Assembly (NCBI GenBank): GCA_002005505.1
Contig: MVGU01001854.1
Span: 5,001 to 17,500, forward strand
DNA from: Botryococcus braunii
Taxonomy: Eukaryota > Chlorophyta > Trebouxiophyceae
Length of the DNA stretch: 12,500 nucleotides
Direction of reading: 5' to 3'
The position numbers and the translations under genes were made by a program. Numbering within the stretch: position 1 is the stretch's first letter; the number at the start of each line of letters is the position of its first letter. The notes under the pieces were generated by a model. It worked only from the letters and a program-made list of their open reading frames with translations, was not told the DNA's origin and searched no databases. Below are positions 8,520 to 12,500 of the stretch, in pieces.

Positions 8520-9386
8520 CCAAATCCCTAGGCAAAGGGTCACACCTTGCCGAACCTATCATAACATCATTAAGAGATTGTACTTGGATTGCTTACTGAT
8601 AAAATAATTGTTTACTTGACTTTCGCTGGTGTTACAGTGTTTGTGAGCTTGCGCGCGTGTGTGTCCATGTGTCCACGGCTTATATAATTATAAATAGAAT
8701 ATATTCACCTACAATTCACCACAGACATGTCCAAGTCTGATTACTGTTTTGCCCCACGGCCTTCATAGCCACTTTTTTGTGACTATGAAGTACAGTTAGG
8801 GGCGACTCGTGAGCTTGGTACCGTTACCAGCGGTTACGATCGAGTTGCATAGGAAGCAAGATGGTGCTCGAGCTTGGCAGACTTCGGATGTAAGCGTACC
8901 CACGTTTGTGTCTCCATGCATTTCTTTATTGACCAACTTTATGTATGTGTAAGTGAAGCTTGCATCAAGGAGAGAGAACATTGGGAAAGCATACGATCTT
9001 CGAAGGTTTCTATTGCACTGCGATAGCTGCGATCGTTGGGTTTAGGAGCTTGCAGTGTCGTTTATTATGATGGCTTAATTATCAATGAAAGCATCGCTTG
9101 AACATGGGAAGAGCTTGCATGGTAATGTATGAATACGGTTGTTGCTACTTGTGTAATTATGAACATTATTAAGGGGTGCCTTGTGCTTAGGTGATCTTCA
9201 AGAGTAAAATATTAGGATATGGGTCCATTTTTAGGTACCTCGAGACACGGTAAGATGTGGTCCGTTTCGAACATAAGGTACAATATGATCTCAATTACGC
9301 GTTTTGTGAAAGAACTATTAAAGCTGTTGTCGCAGCTCAGTCAAGCAACTGGTTTGAAAAGATGCTGGGCACTATTCATGATAGTC

Positions 9387-9743
9387 TTATTCAATTAGTT
9401 GTGCTTGTTCAATATAGCAGGCAATCATCCTGACTGGAGCTCGAGGAAGATACTTTGACGACCCGTCTGCATGCTTACAGGTGGAGCGACATAGACGGGT
9501 GTAGTGCATTGTGTTCATGCGTGGTTGCCCAAAACTTTTGGAGCTAAAATCGGCACGTTCGAGATAACATTTAGTTTTGGAGCTGATACTCTTATCCAAC
9601 CGCTTAGCAATCCCGACAAAACATTCTTGTACCTTTCAGCACGTGGCAGTATTGGTAAGATTGTTCTTGAAAGAAAGCTTGGTCCCGAGTACATTTTCTT
9701 GGTAAACCTTCCATGCACTACGATAGTCTTAGTAATATCATGA
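9387..9743. other. Open on several frames, unassigned
   Basis: The plus strand is open at 9504-9743 (79 codons, containing PKTFGAKIGTFEITFSFG), while the minus strand is open in two other frames at 9387-9599 and 9515-9718. Simultaneous openness in opposite frames over some 200 bases is more than in surrounding AT-richer sequence and may reflect an old coding region. I cannot name a family on either strand. It could be a transposon-derived exon or chance. Confidence 0.25.
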
Positions 9744-10517
9744 AGACCGCAAAGGTGAGAGAGACTCCAAGCTAATGTGTGGGGCTACCAGTGCAAGCTT
9801 ACATAATTGTAATATGGAGACGCTTAAGGGTCAACGTTTGTATTGACTTGTGATTTTCAAACGTGTCATAATATGTCAACATCAAACAGGAAGGTATTCA
9901 GGAATCCATGTCTTGTTCCGCTCCTTCGTTTCCTTAGAATACAAGATGAGGTTTGCCTTGCAAAAGATACCATCATGGCATGTCCTATGAGTACTTATCC
10001 GTTGACTAATCATATCAGGGTTGGACATGCATGGACATATTGTAACGGTCTCCTTCCAGGTATTACTTAGCCAGCATTACCTATGTCAGTCGGTATGTCA
10101 CATGTGATGTCGGGACGTCCTTACCCATTTGGCGTACCGTACAGTCCACGAGGTCTTGTACCTCCATGTAGGGCAAGGGAACCAGGGCCAAGGCTTGAGA
10201 GGGAATGAAGAGACATATACACTTGGATATCATTCATCTATCGTTGGCATAACCAACCGATGTAACTGGCATCTGGCCTTATTCCTTAGTCTTTATTCCG
10301 ATGTCTCCCTATCTCTTCCTTTCCTTAGCGCTTCCAGCGCTACACATATGATCTTCTTCAAGTTTCACTACTCCTCATGATGGTCACTAAACTTCATGCC
10401 GGTCTTCAGGTTTCCCTTCAGCTTCCGCTGAGCATGCATGCCATGCTTTGGACGGCTTCTTCTTTATACATGTAACGGTCAACACCACCCGCTTCTCCTG
10501 TTCTAGATTTAAATATG

Positions 10518-10571
10518 TTTTGTGCATATATATTACACAAAATTTGTGCATATATACAATTTTGTGCATAT
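10518..10571 (+). repeat. Three spaced copies of TTTGTGCATAT
   Basis: The word occurs at 10519-10529, 10543-10553 and 10561-10571, spaced 24 and 18 bases apart. The surrounding sequence is AT-rich. TGCAT is the core of the RY (Sph) element in plants and TATGCAAA-like words are octamer sites in animals, but nothing else marks this as a promoter. A local duplication is the simplest reading. Confidence 0.6.
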
Positions 10572-12382
10572 TTATGCTTACATGTTAGTTTGGAGAAGCC
10601 TTTCAGCGGTCTTGATGATATTCCTTGGAGGGAAGAAATGATGCAATGTGTGCAATGTGATGCATTGGCCTCTAGTTATGCCGGATTTGATGGTTGCATA
10701 ACGAGGCCTTGAGTTTGAAGTAATGGACGGCGTGTGTTGTGAAATGGCGTGCGGGCCGAGGAAAACACAACGCAACTCCGGTCCGACTAGGACATCGGAC
10801 CTCCACTGGGAACGATCGCACTGACGATTAGTGAGCCGGAGTCACTCCCCCGAAAACATAAGTGGCGGTCACATTGAGAACTTGCTGCTACATCTAGATA
10901 GGAGCTCTACATACAAGCGTGCCATTCAACGGTCCCTTTGTGAGTTGTTGTTAGCTCATGGGGCTAGCAAGTCATGACTCTAAATGAATTGCGAGCAATG
11001 CCAAGTTTCTGACAAGGCCCAGAATTTCTGTTTTCCCAACTTTTGTCCCCTTTGGCCCTTGCGTTTAAAGCCTCACAAATTTCCCCCTTAGACCTAAAAA
11101 CTCACACGTGCCCGTCCCTCTTCAAATGCACGGCCTTGTGACTTGCTTTGTAATCTACTTTAATTTGGAAAGGGGATTTTCTTTGTTAGAATTTCAGGCG
11201 TGACGACGCTGGACCACTGCCGAGTCCCCCTCTTGCCCACCTTAGAAAATTTGCCTTTGAAAAGTGCGAAAGAGAGAGTCGGTTCATCGTACTCTTGGCA
11301 GTACATACCATGTCAGCACTAGAGCTACACATGGCTGTGTCTCGCTTCCTTAGGCACGTGCGGCTACCTTAGGCAATTTTGCCTTGTACATTCAACCGCC
11401 ACTTGTTTTTTTCGGGGGATTGAGTCTAGGACCCCGGCTCGGAAGGACGCGGCAGAGGTAGGCCAAAACGTCGGACTTCCCGCACCAGAGTAAGCATGAA
11501 AAAAAAAGGCATACCTCGTTTTGAAGCGTGGCGGCACGTAACGGCATTGTCCACATGCGCTGCACCGGACCTACAGCTGCCCCACGGATGATTGTGAGGC
11601 ATCGTTTGTGACAAGTACTTTGGACAAGTTGACCGCACAAATAGCAAATGGCAATCATAATGGGACCACGACATCAAACTCTTCTCAACTCAGGAATGGC
11701 ATACAGCGTTGATTTATGCAAAGTTCTAGTCCGAATGGGAAGTGACTTGGGTGTACATGTAGAGATCATGAACATGCACAGACTGGACACGTCATGGCCA
11801 CGGCCTCCCACGGGCAACGCCGGAAAGCACCTACAAATTATTTATACCTATTCAGCTGTACAGAGCGAGAAACGTAAGTGAAGGGGCAGAAAGAGGGCAA
11901 AGACACTATGCTTTGAATAGCGGTCAATTGGGCCATACGAATTGGACCATAAGAATCATAGAATGTGCCGATAAGCAGAGAGGGAGTAGATGGATGGACG
12001 AAAAGTAAACCTTTAGCCAGGGAGCACACCTTGACCATTTTATCAACGCTTGCATGGGATGAAAAAACCCAACATCGATCTCACAATGATTGTTTTGGCA
12101 GCAAACAAGTCTATAATTCGCAACCGTTTTTTAGGAGACGGGGAGGGAAGGCAAGAGAATCACACGTGTGCACCCAAAACCAGCCACCAGGGCGTAAGAA
12201 ACGGTTCCTTACAGCATATTATCCATCTCGTTCCATGCCGTAGTACTTAAATCCACAACTTGATATAGAGAGTGTCACACGGAGTCTCACGGATTAATTT
12301 GCTCCTCCACCTCCATGGATCATGCAATGTGCTCCCCGACGCATTCGAAACCAAGCCCAGGTAGAATCGAGCTTTAGTAAAG

Positions 12383-12439
12383 AGAACTCGGCCATGTTGT
12401 CCACAGAGTTCAAGTATAGAACTCGGCAACGTCGTTCAC
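12383..12439 (+). repeat. Imperfect 22-base direct repeat, period 35
   Basis: The segment 12383-12404, starting AGAACTCGG and ending CAC, recurs at 12418-12439 with four mismatches. This is a short diverged tandem duplication near the window end, with no known function. Confidence 0.55.
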
Positions 12440-12500
12440 GAAGGCTATTTTAAGAATGTTTGGAAATTAGGCATGCGAACGTTTACATAAACAAGAACCA

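Larger units (their letters stand above)
8210..8635 (+). mobile_element. Possible solo LTR or other promoter-bearing repeat
   Basis: The segment begins where Helitron similarity stops. It is GC-rich with four CTCGAG words, then a TATA box at 8512-8519, a leader, an AT-rich stretch with a polyadenylation-like ATAAAATAA near 8600, and a GTGTTACA end at 8628-8635. This order resembles U3-R-U5 of a plant-type LTR, many of which end in TTACA. Against it: no matching second copy in the window, no primer-binding site after 8635, no target-site duplication that I can find and no certain 5' end. It might equally be an ordinary promoter. The 128-codon minus frame through it is taken as a shadow. Confidence 0.3.
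8636..12500. other. Non-genic stretch, no recognisable gene
   Basis: Apart from the short repeats listed separately and the open stretch at 9387-9743, I find no protein family, rRNA or tRNA here. Frames are short and stop-rich. A run of GCGCGCGTGTGTG lies at 8651-8663. Sequence around 11400-11520 has homopolymer runs of T, G and A, as in transposon debris, but carries no diagnostic motif. Confidence 0.45.

Noticed and set aside
8179..8562. 127-codon minus-strand frame
   Set aside because: It lies antisense across the TATA box and GC-rich repeat, has no recognisable domain and crosses the Helitron boundary. It is best explained by GC content.

Overview
The window looks like nuclear DNA from a eukaryote. 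The only clear host-type gene is split by a GT-AG intron. The rest is non-coding DNA, simple repeats and decayed mobile-element sequence, with no operon-like gene packing. I cannot fix the lineage. A plant or alga is my guess, from the T-rich short intron, the long CT microsatellite and a Helitron of a type common in those genomes, but this is weak evidence.

Layout: (1) 1-3700 is mostly non-genic, with a GC-rich stretch at 400-1250 and a very long poly-C plus (CT)n tract at 2619-2909. (2) At 3748-4103 two exons encode the first ~61 residues of a bacterial-type polyphosphate kinase 2 (PPK2), including the Walker A P-loop. The homology stops abruptly at about 4103, and I find no later PPK2 exon in the window. 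(3) From that point to 8209 the sequence is a broken Helitron rolling-circle transposon. On the minus strand, reading from about 6718 down to 4104, there is an N-terminal region, then a replication-initiator region with the HUH signature, then a further piece that abuts the PPK2 exon. The N-terminal part is repeated in opposite orientation at 6798-8209, so 5326-8209 is a large inverted repeat: ~1.4 kb arms around a 79-base spacer, with the two Helitron 5' halves head to head. (4) 8210-8635 looks like a promoter-bearing repeat, possibly a solo LTR, with a TATA box. (5) 8636-12500 has no gene I can recognise, only short repeats and an unassigned open stretch near 9400-9743.

No set of genes here acts as a working pathway. 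The main interest is the junction between a PPK2 gene fragment and a Helitron, which may be gene capture, insertion into an intron or gene disruption, and the long inverted duplication of the Helitron 5' half, which could fold or be transcribed into double-stranded RNA. The Helitron assignments rest on protein motifs recognised by eye, not on a database search.
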